Assembly: GCA_009928265.1 (NCBI GenBank)
Contig: RFPR01000057.1
Span: 1-12,291, forward strand
From: Pseudomonadota bacterium
Lineage (GTDB): Bacteria > Verrucomicrobiota > Verrucomicrobiia > Chthoniobacterales > UBA6821
Length of the DNA stretch: 12,291 nucleotides
Reading direction: 5' to 3'
In this document: positions 1 to 8,212 of the stretch, in pieces
Layout of the letters: each line of letters starts with the position of its first letter
Numbering within the stretch: the first letter of the stretch is position 1
Notes under the pieces: model-generated
What the model was told of the DNA's origin: nothing
Database searches by the model: none
The model's input: the letters and a program-made list of their open reading frames with translations, nothing else
Position numbers and translations under genes: made by a program

Positions 1-2
1 CA

Positions 3-182
3 GAAGACTTCCGCGGAGTTGGATGGTGGTACGATGATTTTTCCCAGACAGAAGATGAGGAGGTCAGTCGCCTTCTGGAGGCGGCAAACCCGACCGGAAA
101 GAGCATCGGATCGGGAGATCCGGAACCGCTCTTCCTTCGCCCCACGACACCGATCGCCCCGTACTCACGCCATGAATCCTGA
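3..182 (+). CDS. C-terminal fragment of a probable phosphoribosyltransferase-type protein (5' end outside window)
   Basis: An open frame enters from the left edge (codons start at base 3) and ends at TGA 180-182, giving about 59 residues. It contains the stretch GVGWWYDDFSQTEDEEV, followed by a short helix-like segment and a Pro-rich tail. The pattern 'VG-x-WY-x-DFSQT-x-DEEV' is, as I recall, typical of the C-terminus of the phosphoribosyltransferase family found beside, or fused to, erythromycin-esterase-like domains (for example mycobacterial Rv2030c-type proteins). The nucleotide-binding PRPP loop would lie outside the window, so the assignment rests on this tail and on the neighbour. The stop overlaps the next gene's ATG region by 11 bp, suggesting co-transcription and perhaps translational coupling. 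The frame's acidic, aromatic composition looks more protein-like than the overlapping Arg/Ser-rich frame. Confidence 0.55.
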   Translation, partial: EDFRGVGWWYDDFSQTEDEEVSRLLEAANPTGKSIGSGDPEPLFLRPTTPIAPYSRHES

Positions 183-1527
183 CATCACCCTCCTCCATCA
201 TGCTCTGAAGCCGCTCGATGGGTCACCCACCGACTTCGACTCCATCTTGGAAAAAAGCCGCGACAAGAAGATCGTCCTTCTCGGTGAAGCCTCACACGGG
301 ACCCATGAGTTTTACCGAGTACGGTGTGAGATCACCAAACGCCTTATCCGTGAGGAAGGATTCCATGCCGTAGCCGTGGAGGCGGATTGGCCGGATGCGC
401 ATCGAGTGAACGAGTTCGTCCAGGGCCGTGGGAGCGATGCCGAGGCGATCGAGGCGCTGGGGGGATTTCGGCGCTTCCCTCAGTGGATGTGGCGTAACAC
501 GGACGCACTCGATTTCATCGGCTGGCTACGCGACAGGAACGACTCGCTGAGAAAAGGGCCTGATGGCGATCCCGAGGGAGGAGTGATCGCCGGTTTCTAC
601 GGACTCGATCTCTATAGTCTCAACTCCTCGCGCGAAGCCGTCCTCCGCTATGTCCGCGATCACGATCCCTCCTTGGCGGCTAAGATCGGGGAGCGTTACG
701 CCTGCTTTGACCGATATGGAAGCGATACGCAGCGCTACGGCCTGCTTGCGGGATCTGGTATGGCCGGGGACTGCGAGAAGGAGGTGGTCTCCGTTCTCAC
801 CACACTGCATCGTTCCAGGCCGACATTCCTCGGAAGGGACGGCAGTAAGGCCGAGGATGCTTTCTTCGATGCCGACCAGAACGCGCGCGTCGTGAAGGAT
901 GCCGAAGAATACTACCGGACGATGTTCCGGAGCGACGTCTCCTCATGGAACCTTCGCGATCACCATATGATGAGGTCGCTCCTGCAGCTCATCACCCATC
1001 TTGAAAAGCGACATGGAGTTCCTGCACGCGTCGTTGTCTGGGCCCATAATTCCCATCTTGGTAACGCCAGCGCCACTTCGATGGGAGCCCGGGGGGAACT
1101 CAATATCGGACAACTCGTCCGGGATCATTTCGGCAGCGAAGCTCTCTCCGTGGGATTCACGACTCACAACGGGACGGTCACGGCCGCCTCCGACTGGGAT
1201 GCCCCCGCCGAGCGGAAACGAGTCCGTCACGGTATGGAGGGGAGCTACGAGGAGCTGTTCCACAATACGGGTATTCCTTCATTCTGGCTCGACTGCCACC
1301 AAAATGAGGAAGTGCGCGCCATGCTCCGCCATCCTCGTCTCGAGCGGGCTATCGGGGTCATCTACCGACCCGACACGGAGAGGCAGAGTCACTACTTCAT
1401 GGCCTCGCTGCCGGACCAGTTCGACGGAATCCTGCACTACGACCGGACTCGTGCTGTGGAACCGCTCGAACGAACGCTCGAATGGGAGGCTGGCGAGGTC
1501 GACGAGACCTATCCGAGCGGGCTCTAG
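172..1527 (+). CDS. Erythromycin esterase family protein
   Basis: This is a 451-residue cytosolic protein of the erythromycin esterase (PF05139) family. Characterised EreA/EreB enzymes hydrolyse the macrolide lactone; most chromosomal relatives have no known substrate. Visible family motifs are GEASHGTHEFY at residues 38-48, with H42 matching the catalytic His of EreB (His46), VAVEADW at 67-73 with a conserved Glu, and WAHNSHLG at about 290-297. Length is slightly above EreA/EreB (roughly 400-420). The frame is open back to position 19, but that extension is Arg-rich and overlaps the better-looking upstream gene, so ATG 172 is preferred; it gives a normal N-terminus just before the conserved domain. 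No signal peptide is seen. It follows the probable phosphoribosyltransferase tail with an 11 bp overlap and converges on the TIGR03790 gene 5 bp away. A genuine macrolide-resistance role is unproven; a general esterase or succinoglycan-biosynthesis-like role is equally possible. Confidence 0.9.
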   Translation: MNPDITLLHHALKPLDGSPTDFDSILEKSRDKKIVLLGEASHGTHEFYRVRCEITKRLIREEGFHAVAVEADWPDAHRVNEFVQGRGSDAEAIEALGGFRRFPQWMWRNTDALDFIGWLRDRNDSLRKGPDGDPEGGVIAGFYGLDLYSLNSSREAVLRYVRDHDPSLAAKIGERYACFDRYGSDTQRYGLLAGSGMAGDCEKEVVSVLTTLHRSRPTFLGRDGSKAEDAFFDADQNARVVKDAEEYYRTMFRSDVSSWNLRDHHMMRSLLQLITHLEKRHGVPARVVVWAHNSHLGNASATSMGARGELNIGQLVRDHFGSEALSVGFTTHNGTVTAASDWDAPAERKRVRHGMEGSYEELFHNTGIPSFWLDCHQNEEVRAMLRHPRLERAIGVIYRPDTERQSHYFMASLPDQFDGILHYDRTRAVEPLERTLEWEAGEVDETYPSGL

Positions 1528-1532
1528 AAATC

Positions 1533-3125
1533 CTATCGGGAGGGAGTCGAGGGGGTGCTCACAGCCGTAGCCGGGGCCGTCTTGATCGGATCGAGTCGTG
1601 AGATCCACGCCAGCAGAAGCCCTCGTTGGGAGGAGCTATTGAACCGGATCAGGCCCTGACGCAAAAGGGCTGCCCCTTTGTCCGCACTTCCTTCCTTTTC
1701 CAGGCATCGGGCCATTTCCAGAAGCAGGCGGAACTGGACAACCTGTTGCTTTGAAAGTTCCGAGGCCCTGCGAAACGAGGCCTCGGCATCGGTCAGCTTC
1801 CCCTCGTCCATCTGGGCATTACCAAGGGCCTCCAGATAGAGACTTTGTCCACCCTGCTCGGCCCGAGCCTTCAGGTCGTCCGCCGCATCGAGGACATTCC
1901 CGCCGTGGGCCAGGACGATACGACGGTAGTCGGTCCAGACACTCTTGCTGGGCGAGGTGCTATCCTCCGAGACGAAGCAGGCGTAGGGCCGGTAGAGGGG
2001 ATCCCCGACGAGGATGCTCATCCAGGAAAGGACCGGCTGGGCTGCGTAGTAGCTCTCGGCAAGATTGGCGCCAGAGAGAAGCGTCGAGGCCATCGTTCCG
2101 AAATCGGTCGTGAAGGCCAGATAGGGCTCATAGACATTACCGACGGACGCGGAGGCTCCATGCAGAATGAGGGGACCGGTCCATCCCCTGTTCGGTTCAT
2201 GCAGTGTCGTGGCACTGAAGGAGTGGAGATGCGCGGCCACCGCCCCGGGGACAAACCGGAAAAAAGGATCGGCGAACGGGCCGTCAATGCTTTCGGCATA
2301 CCATCCGTAGTAGGCGGCGGCATCGGTGACGGGGAAGCCTGACTGATAGGTATCGGGCAGATCATCGGTGATGACCGGTATCCCGTAGCGCCGCATCGCC
2401 GCTCCGGCCGACCTGATCCAACGGTCCCCCTGCACATATCCGGCGTCGGAGATCGAGCGCAGGTCGATATAGCCCCAGCCCCAAAGGCCATCCTTCTCGG
2501 CCTGGATGCCGTTGAGGACCATGGTTTTCACGGCATCGACGGTGGGAGCGTCGAGTCTTCCCACAAAAAGCAGCGAGGGGGGCGGCTGGGGATTGAAGAC
2601 GGAGCGGGCTGCATTGTTGCAGACGGGGTTGTTCAGGATGCCGGAGATCTGAGGGGTGAAGAGGCCCAGAACGGAAAGTTCGGAATCGACCGAGGCGGCG
2701 TTGCAGCTACCCACCGGCGCCGGCTGGATCTTCGCATCTCCCGGATAGTCACCGCATTCCTTGATCTTGAGAGGGATTCCGCGGATCAGGGCCACATAGC
2801 GGACCGAGGAGGAGACGATGATGGGACGGTTCATCATGTCCCGAGTAACGCTCCAGTATCCCCTCGAAACGAATAGATCCCTGAGCGGCCCCGCCAGCGT
2901 TAAGTCGTAATCGGAGCGGGAGATTTCCTCATTGGTCGAGGTCATCAGCGGAATCTGGCGCGACGGGTCGATTCCCCTCGCCTTGCAGTAGAAGTCCGCG
3001 AGCCCCTTCCCATCGGGGCTGTTCACGTTGTAGACCACCACGGTGGAGGCGCATTCCTCGGGGGTCGCTGCATGAAGCGCAACACAGGCAAGGGCACCGA
3101 TCAGCAGGATGGGAAGTCGATTCAT
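1533..3125 (-). CDS. Secreted TIGR03790 family protein with C-terminal TPR-like region
   Basis: This 530-residue protein begins with a clear signal peptide (a short basic start, a Leu/Ile/Ala core, likely cleavage after about residue 19, HAA), so it is probably exported. Directly after it comes VVVYNVNSPDGKGLADFYC, then a segment with 'IPLMTSTNEEISRSDY' and later 'ALIRGIPLKI'. These are hallmarks of the TIGR03790 family, a sporadically distributed family of unknown function. Around residues 405-495 there are TPR-like helix pairs (YLEALGNAQMDEGKLTDAEASF, then a second pair with EMARCLEKEGSADKGAALL), suggesting a protein-interaction tail. The extreme C-terminus is Thr/Ser/Pro-rich. The start is supported by GGAG seven bases upstream. 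Its ATG overlaps the stop of the metallo-hydrolase gene by 4 bp, so the two are probably one transcript. No enzymatic role can be assigned. Confidence 0.85.
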   Translation of the reverse strand: MNRLPILLIGALACVALHAATPEECASTVVVYNVNSPDGKGLADFYCKARGIDPSRQIPLMTSTNEEISRSDYDLTLAGPLRDLFVSRGYWSVTRDMMNRPIIVSSSVRYVALIRGIPLKIKECGDYPGDAKIQPAPVGSCNAASVDSELSVLGLFTPQISGILNNPVCNNAARSVFNPQPPPSLLFVGRLDAPTVDAVKTMVLNGIQAEKDGLWGWGYIDLRSISDAGYVQGDRWIRSAGAAMRRYGIPVITDDLPDTYQSGFPVTDAAAYYGWYAESIDGPFADPFFRFVPGAVAAHLHSFSATTLHEPNRGWTGPLILHGASASVGNVYEPYLAFTTDFGTMASTLLSGANLAESYYAAQPVLSWMSILVGDPLYRPYACFVSEDSTSPSKSVWTDYRRIVLAHGGNVLDAADDLKARAEQGGQSLYLEALGNAQMDEGKLTDAEASFRRASELSKQQVVQFRLLLEMARCLEKEGSADKGAALLRQGLIRFNSSSQRGLLLAWISRLDPIKTAPATAVSTPSTPSR

Positions 3126-3916
3126 CGGGAAGCTCCAGCGGTCACGTTGAGGCCGTCATAGGCCACACGACGGGAGGCCGGCAGTGCCGCCTCCAATCCC
3201 GCATGGGAAATATCGTGACAGAGATGGGTGAAGTAGGAAACCCCCGGTGAGATCATATCGGCGGCCTCGATGGCTTGGGAGACCGTCATGTGGGTGGGAT
3301 GAGGCCGTTCCCTCAGTGCGTCCAAGACAAGGACGTCGACCCCACGGGCAGCCTCCACGGCTTCAGGTGGCACCTCCGCACAGTCGGTGAAATAGGCCAG
3401 CAGTTTCCGCCCACCGCGGACGAAGACATAGCCGGTCGTGGTGAATTTCCCATGGGGAAGATCGATCGGAATGATCTCGGTCTCTCCGAGCCGGAACGGT
3501 CCGTCGATCACCTCGGGGGCAAGGCGGAGGTAATTCTTCCAAGGCTGTGGCTCGTCAAAGGCGTATCGGAAGGTATTCCGGAGGCCATCCATCGTGGCTG
3601 CAGAGCCAAAAACGGGCATCTTCAAATCCTGGATCTCGCAGAATCGCCTCATGTCATCGAACCCCATGATGTGATCCGTGTGGGGATGGGTGAACAGGGC
3701 CGCATCCAGACGGGAGACCCCTTCCCGGAGGCATTGGACACGGAAATCAGGCGCAGTATCGATGACGAAGTGGAGATCAGGGGCTTTCACCAGAAGGGAG
3801 GTCCTGGTCCTGTGGTCGCGCGGGTCGGTCGACCTGCAGACCTGGCAATCGCACCCGATGACCGGGACACCGTGGGAGGTCCCGGTTCCGAGAAAGGTGA
3901 GATCGAGCGACGGCAT
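3122..3916 (-). CDS. MBL-fold metallo-hydrolase, PhnP-like phosphodiesterase family
   Basis: This 264-residue cytosolic protein has the metallo-beta-lactamase fold. It opens with FLGTGTSHGVPVIGC, followed by the C-x-C-x2-C cluster (C22, C24, C27) that in PhnP binds a structural zinc. The metal-binding motif THPHTDHIMGFDD has its HxHxDH core at residues 77-82. Further ligands are likely in FTDCAEVP (about 175-182) and THLCHDIS near the C-terminus. PhnP hydrolyses 5-phosphoribosyl 1,2-cyclic phosphate and other cyclic phosphodiesters, and this subfamily is often annotated as phosphoribosyl 1,2-cyclic phosphate phosphodiesterase. There are no phn genes here, so the substrate is open. The gene is first in a minus-strand pair (4 bp overlap with the TIGR03790 gene) and is divergent from recN with only 38-39 bp between them. 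Start ATG 3916 fits the family N-terminus; there is no strong Shine-Dalgarno sequence. Confidence 0.9.
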   Translation of the reverse strand: MPSLDLTFLGTGTSHGVPVIGCDCQVCRSTDPRDHRTRTSLLVKAPDLHFVIDTAPDFRVQCLREGVSRLDAALFTHPHTDHIMGFDDMRRFCEIQDLKMPVFGSAATMDGLRNTFRYAFDEPQPWKNYLRLAPEVIDGPFRLGETEIIPIDLPHGKFTTTGYVFVRGGRKLLAYFTDCAEVPPEAVEAARGVDVLVLDALRERPHPTHMTVSQAIEAADMISPGVSYFTHLCHDISHAGLEAALPASRRVAYDGLNVTAGASR

Positions 3917-3955
3917 GGCTTTTCCGAGAAGGCCAAGGCTGTCATACTCCGCACC

Positions 3956-5653
3956 ATGCCGGCAATGCTCCGATCCCTGCGCATCCGCAATCTAGCCCTA
4001 GTCGAGGAGCTGGAATGGGAACTCTCGCCCGGATTCACCGCCGTCACGGGAGAGACCGGCGCCGGAAAATCGGTGATTCTCGGGGCGCTCAAGTTCCTCC
4101 TCGGAGAGCGTGCCGACCGCGGGGTGGTCAGGGCCGGTGCGGCAAGTGCAGGGATCGAGGCAGTCTTCTCCCTGGATGACACCGCCGGGATCGATGCCCT
4201 GCTGGAAGAATCGGGTGTGGATCCCTGCCAGGACGGGGAACTGATTCTCAAGAGAACAATCGCAGCCGAGGGGAACGGACGTCAGTTCGTGAACGGCAGT
4301 GCCTGCAATCTCTCCGTCCTGAAGGAGCTGGGCACACACCTTGTCGATCTGCACGGCCCTCACGATCACCAGTCGCTCTTTTCCAGACCGGAACAGACCC
4401 TCCTTCTTGACCGCTTCTCGGAGGCATTACCCGAGCGCGAGAACTACCTGGCCCGCAGAGCCGATCTTGCAAAGGCACGCCGGGAGTTGGAGGAGTTACT
4501 CTCCACGACGGGCGGTGAGGAACGGGAGAACAGACTCCGCGAGGAAGTCGCGGAAATCCAATCCGCCAATCTGAGCGAAGGCGAGGAAGAGACCCTGCAA
4601 TCCCGATACCGGGCTGCAAGCGATGGTCGGCGGTTGATCGAACTCGCCGCCGCCGGGGTAGCACGACTTGAGGACGAAGAACACGGGGTTCAGACAGGCA
4701 TTGCCGAGACGGCCCGCCTACTCAAGGACCTCGGACGCCTCGACGAACGTGCTCAACCCTATCTGGATCGTCTGGAGAAGATCTCCGCCGATCTCGATAC
4801 CCTGATTTCCGACCTGCGCGATCACGCCGAGGCGATCGAACTCGATTCCTCCGAACTCCGCACCCTCGAAGAACGGGTAAATCTTCTGGCCACACTTCGT
4901 AGGAAATACGGCCCCTCCCTCGCCGAGGTCATCTCGAGAGGCGAGCACTCTGCGGCTGAACTCGAGCGCCTTTCCAGTCTGACGGAGGAGACGGAGAAGG
5001 CCCGGACGACCGTCGAAAAGACGGAGAGACTACTCGGGACAGCGGCCGCCGCTCTCGGAGCAAAAAGGAGAAAAGGAGTCAAAAAACTCTCCACGCAAGT
5101 GGCAGGGGAACTCTCCGATCTGGGATTCCGTCAGGCTGGGTTCGAGATCTCGCTGGAGGATCTATCTGAACCGGGACCCGATGGAGCAGAGATCGCCGAG
5201 TTTCTTTTCTCCCCCAACCCCGGCGAACCTCCACGTCCCCTGCGCTCCATCGCCTCAAGCGGGGAAATTTCCCGCGTCATGCTGGCGCTCAAGACGGCCT
5301 TGGCTGGACAGGACAAGATCCCGCTTCTCGTTTTCGACGAGATCGACGCGAATGTCGGTGGTGAGATCGCCACCCGAGTGGCGGTGAAGATGGCAGAACT
5401 TGGCAAGGGTCATCAGGTCCTCTGCATCACCCATCTGCCGCAGGTGGCCGCCTCTGCATCGACCCAGTTCCTTGTCAGCAAGGAGGTCCGGGATTCCCGC
5501 ACCGAGACCACGCTTCTTGCCGTAGAGGCCGATGCACGTGTAGCCGAAATCGCACGGATGCTTGGCGGGGCAACCGACTCGGCCCTTGCGCATGCCAAGA
5601 CTCTCCTCTCGGGAGGCACACCGACCAAGACGCCCAAGCGCCTGCAGGCCTGA
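3956..5653 (+). CDS. recN: DNA repair protein RecN
   Basis: This 565-residue SMC-like ATPase acts in recombinational repair of double-strand breaks. The N-terminus reads LRSLRIRNLALVEELEWEL, the classic RecN opening, followed by Walker A GETGAGKS at residues 32-39. A long Glu/Arg/Leu-rich coiled-coil region spans roughly residues 155-380. The C-terminal ATPase half carries the signature IASSGEISRVMLALK (about 432-446), Walker B LLVFDEIDANVGG with D461/E462, and the RecN-typical CITHLPQVAA. The length agrees with E. coli RecN (553). The frame is open upstream into the antisense of the hydrolase gene, but family homology begins here. ATG 3956 and ATG 3965 are both possible starts, the latter giving the more usual 'ML-RSL' N-terminus. 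No E. coli-type SOS box (CTGT-N8-ACAG) is seen in the 39 bp upstream. The CHASE2-like gene follows after 6 bp. Confidence 0.97.
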   Translation: MPAMLRSLRIRNLALVEELEWELSPGFTAVTGETGAGKSVILGALKFLLGERADRGVVRAGAASAGIEAVFSLDDTAGIDALLEESGVDPCQDGELILKRTIAAEGNGRQFVNGSACNLSVLKELGTHLVDLHGPHDHQSLFSRPEQTLLLDRFSEALPERENYLARRADLAKARRELEELLSTTGGEERENRLREEVAEIQSANLSEGEEETLQSRYRAASDGRRLIELAAAGVARLEDEEHGVQTGIAETARLLKDLGRLDERAQPYLDRLEKISADLDTLISDLRDHAEAIELDSSELRTLEERVNLLATLRRKYGPSLAEVISRGEHSAAELERLSSLTEETEKARTTVEKTERLLGTAAAALGAKRRKGVKKLSTQVAGELSDLGFRQAGFEISLEDLSEPGPDGAEIAEFLFSPNPGEPPRPLRSIASSGEISRVMLALKTALAGQDKIPLLVFDEIDANVGGEIATRVAVKMAELGKGHQVLCITHLPQVAASASTQFLVSKEVRDSRTETTLLAVEADARVAEIARMLGGATDSALAHAKTLLSGGTPTKTPKRLQA

Positions 5654-5659
5654 CCAACG

Positions 5660-6838
5660 ATGGCGATCTATTTCCTCAAGGGAGATCAGCATCTCCCTGA
5701 AAAAAAACCCGTCGCCACCTCGGAAGTAAAATCATGGTGCGTCGCACGGGCTAGCGTTCTGATCGCGGGAGTCATCACCATCGTACTGGCTACCATGATC
5801 GAGGCCACGGGTCTTTTGCGGCCTTGGGAAAGCCGTCTTCCCGAACTGCTGGGACTCCTCTCTTCCATTCAGGACGGAACCGTATTTCTTTCGCTACCAG
5901 ACGGCACTGCGGAAGGAAACGACTCCATGGATGAGGCGCTGGTCCTCCGCGGACTCTCCATGCTCCATCCCTCAATGATTCTACTAGCCACGGAGCATGC
6001 CTCATCAGGGGAGTCGGCCCAACTGCTCCAGAGGGTGAAAGACCAACTCCGGGAAAAAGGAATTCCTCTCACCGAGGCCATGCCTCCAACACCAGAGAGC
6101 CTCTGGCGTCCCGTTCCGCTCTGTCGTTATTTCCCACCCGGGTTTCCCGAAAGGAAAGAATCCCTCCCTCTTGTTGCTGGATCCGCTCTGGCGGAGGGAA
6201 GCTTCCGTGTTCTTGGACCCTCTTCTCAAGATCCCGGGATTCTTCCCCTGCTCTCAGCAACCGCCTCGGGTGAAATCGCCGGATCAATCTGGTGGGAAGG
6301 TCTTTTGCAGGGACAGCCGAACGCCCCGGTCTGGCTGCTGGCAGATCATCTGCTGATCCTCCCGAACCATGCCGCCCTTCCCTTGGCACGGGGCGGTCTA
6401 TCCATCCCACACGATCTTGCCGTTCCGCGCTCCGTCACCAGTGATGATTTTCTCCTCAGGATGGAGGAACGGGAACGGGGAAGCCTGAGTCCCGATTTCG
6501 ACTCCCTCTGGGATCATGCCATCGTGGTGGTGGGCCCTTCTTCTCTGCTGCCGATGACCTCGGCTCTGGTCTCATTGCGCAACATAACGGCTCTTGGAGC
6601 ACTAAACTTGGCCACCCAGGCAGGCATCATGATTCTGCTGATCGTCATCGTCTTGGCCGTCCTCACCGTTCGTCAGCGCGAGTCATTGATACTCACAGCT
6701 CTGCTCCTGATCCTTGCCTGTCTGGGAAGCTGGTGGAGCCTGCGGCATGGGATCCTTCCTCCCATCAGCCCGTGGGGTGTTGCGCTGGTGGTTTGCATCA
6801 CCGGCGTCCTCATCAAGCAGCGCTCGATCGTTCGCTAA
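5660..6838 (+). CDS. Membrane protein with CHASE2-like layout, no output domain
   Basis: This 392-residue protein is not firmly recognised. It has one hydrophobic segment near the N-terminus (about 31-53, VLIAGVITIVLATMIEA), a ~260-residue probably extracytoplasmic region, and three closely spaced hydrophobic segments at the C-terminus (about 317-334, 340-358, 367-385). One N-terminal helix, a sensor region and three C-terminal helices is the architecture of CHASE2 sensor modules. Two spots fit: residues ~90-110, which predict a beta/alpha unit before 'LSMLHPSMILLATE', and 'DHAIVVVGPSSLL' just before the C-terminal helices, resembling the CHASE2 'kIVLIG-x-s' strand. CHASE2 proteins normally continue into a kinase, cyclase or GGDEF domain; here the protein stops six residues after the last helix. 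It starts 6 bp after recN's stop without a clear Shine-Dalgarno sequence, so it is probably co-transcribed. The function is unknown, and the CHASE2 link is inference from layout and weak motifs. Confidence 0.75.
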   Translation: MAIYFLKGDQHLPEKKPVATSEVKSWCVARASVLIAGVITIVLATMIEATGLLRPWESRLPELLGLLSSIQDGTVFLSLPDGTAEGNDSMDEALVLRGLSMLHPSMILLATEHASSGESAQLLQRVKDQLREKGIPLTEAMPPTPESLWRPVPLCRYFPPGFPERKESLPLVAGSALAEGSFRVLGPSSQDPGILPLLSATASGEIAGSIWWEGLLQGQPNAPVWLLADHLLILPNHAALPLARGGLSIPHDLAVPRSVTSDDFLLRMEERERGSLSPDFDSLWDHAIVVVGPSSLLPMTSALVSLRNITALGALNLATQAGIMILLIVIVLAVLTVRQRESLILTALLLILACLGSWWSLRHGILPPISPWGVALVVCITGVLIKQRSIVR

Positions 6839-6850
6839 GAGATGGGAATC

Positions 6851-8212
6851 TCAGCGATCGGCTGCCTGCTCGATCCAGGCCCAGGGGACAGCCCCGTGCG
6901 ACAGGATCCAATCGTGGAACTTTCGGAGAGGCCAACCCTTTCCATCCACGAAGCGGGCTTTCACCCGCTCCAATTCCAGACGTCCTAGCAGGTAACTCAT
7001 CGGGACCGTGGGTTGGGAGGTGTACCAGTTCACATCGGCGCGGGCACGGGCAGGCGTAAAGCCAACTCCCTCGACCAGCATCCGTGCGGCCGAGGCATGA
7101 GTGAGCTTTCCTGAGTGGAGGCCGCAGTCGATCACGATGCGGTGGGCACGCCAGAGTGCATCGTGGAGCTGCTGGAGGCGGGCCAGGTGGGCATGAGAAC
7201 CCTTCACCCACTTCTTCTCAACGGCGAGCTTCTCACACCACATCGTCCACCCCTCATAAAAGATGGCATGGGAGCAAAGGCGACGGATCCGGCTCGGTAG
7301 ACGATTCTGAATGGCAAACTGCAAATGATGGCCGGGATACCCCTCGTGCGCACTGGTGAGTTCCAGTCCGAAATGCTGGCGCGCCTCTCGCAGGGCCTCC
7401 GCAGGATCGTTTTTAGTAGCCCCGAGGTCATTCACCCAGAAGATCCCTTTCTGACGCTTCTCGAAGGGTCCAGAGGCACTGTAGGCGGCAGTCGGGAAGT
7501 GTTCCCTCATGAAGTCGGGAACCGGGGTGACCTCGAGCGATTCCCCGTCGGGAAGAGGGAATAGTCCGCTTCGGATCACACGATCCCGCCATGCAGCGGA
7601 GGAGCGGCTGTAGAGTTCCAAGAGCGGCGCTTCGGGAACCCATGAGTCGCGCATCCGGGTGAGGATCGCGTCGGCGCTACCCCGTCCATGCTTTGCAGCC
7701 TCGCTGGCTATCTCCTTGCGAAGCGAGGCAATCAAACGCCATCCCTCAGCCTCGATCTCGGGAAGACTCCAATCGAGTCCTGTCCTCTCGCGGACCAGCC
7801 ACTCAAAGCGTTCGCGTCCCAACGAGAACCCGTTCGTCTTTCCGGGGCGTTTGGCTGAGATAGACTTGGCGTAGCGCTCGAAGGCTGCGGCCGCAGCGGA
7901 AACAAGGCGGCGTGTTTTCTGAGGATGCGGTGAAAGCGTGCCTAGTGTTTCACGGAGACTGACGACAAACTCACCCGCTCCCTTGCAGGAATGAACGGCT
8001 AGACGCGTCCAGAGCGGGACGGGATACCTGACAGCAGCTGCACCCGCAGCCAGAAAACCCGGGATCGCAGCAAGGCGCGACTCGATCGCAGGCAAAGCCT
8101 TGCGCAGGTTTTTGGAATGGCGGATGACCAACTCAAACACCGCGCCGACGGCCCCGTCACAGCACTCCTGAGGATTGGTCCGCCATCTCTCCAGATCGCG
8201 GGACTGGAACAA
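6851..8212 (-). CDS. DUF885 family protein (main open frame; true N-terminus lies further upstream)
   Basis: This is the main part of a DUF885 (PF05960) family protein, a poorly characterised group with a metallopeptidase-like motif. The hallmark HEGYPGHHLQFA is at residues 289-300 of this frame, with the zinc-binding-like H289-E290 and H295-H296. The following FYEGWTMWCEKL supplies the downstream conserved Glu. Further matches are 'NPQECCDGAVGAVFELV' near the start and 'GAVPWAWIEQA' at the end. The first usable in-frame start is TTG 8212, but this cuts into a conserved helix: typical DUF885 sequence continues upstream for about 80 codons (see the separate entry). The gene is probably coupled to the upstream secreted-protein gene and converges on the CHASE2-like gene 12 bp away. 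No signal peptide is visible in either version. Substrate is unknown; the peptidase activity is inferred from the motif. Confidence 0.85.
   Translation of the reverse strand: MFQSRDLERWRTNPQECCDGAVGAVFELVIRHSKNLRKALPAIESRLAAIPGFLAAGAAAVRYPVPLWTRLAVHSCKGAGEFVVSLRETLGTLSPHPQKTRRLVSAAAAAFERYAKSISAKRPGKTNGFSLGRERFEWLVRERTGLDWSLPEIEAEGWRLIASLRKEIASEAAKHGRGSADAILTRMRDSWVPEAPLLELYSRSSAAWRDRVIRSGLFPLPDGESLEVTPVPDFMREHFPTAAYSASGPFEKRQKGIFWVNDLGATKNDPAEALREARQHFGLELTSAHEGYPGHHLQFAIQNRLPSRIRRLCSHAIFYEGWTMWCEKLAVEKKWVKGSHAHLARLQQLHDALWRAHRIVIDCGLHSGKLTHASAARMLVEGVGFTPARARADVNWYTSQPTVPMSYLLGRLELERVKARFVDGKGWPLRKFHDWILSHGAVPWAWIEQAADR

Noticed and set aside
19..171. N-terminal extension of the erythromycin-esterase frame to position 19
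   Set aside because: The extension is Arg/Ser-rich, overlaps the more protein-like frame of the upstream gene, and precedes the conserved domain by an unneeded 51 residues.
3275..3955. Extension of the recN frame through the antisense of the metallo-hydrolase gene
   Set aside because: RecN homology begins at about 3965; the extension is a shadow of a well-supported minus-strand gene.
3917..3955. SOS/LexA box upstream of recN
   Set aside because: A lone CTGT is present but no matching ACAG at the right spacing, and no GAAC-N4-GTTC type site.
6839..6852. GAGAT-GGGA-ATCTC hairpin between two convergent genes, as a terminator
   Set aside because: Only a 5 bp stem, no T-tract on either side, and it overlaps a stop codon; too weak to call.
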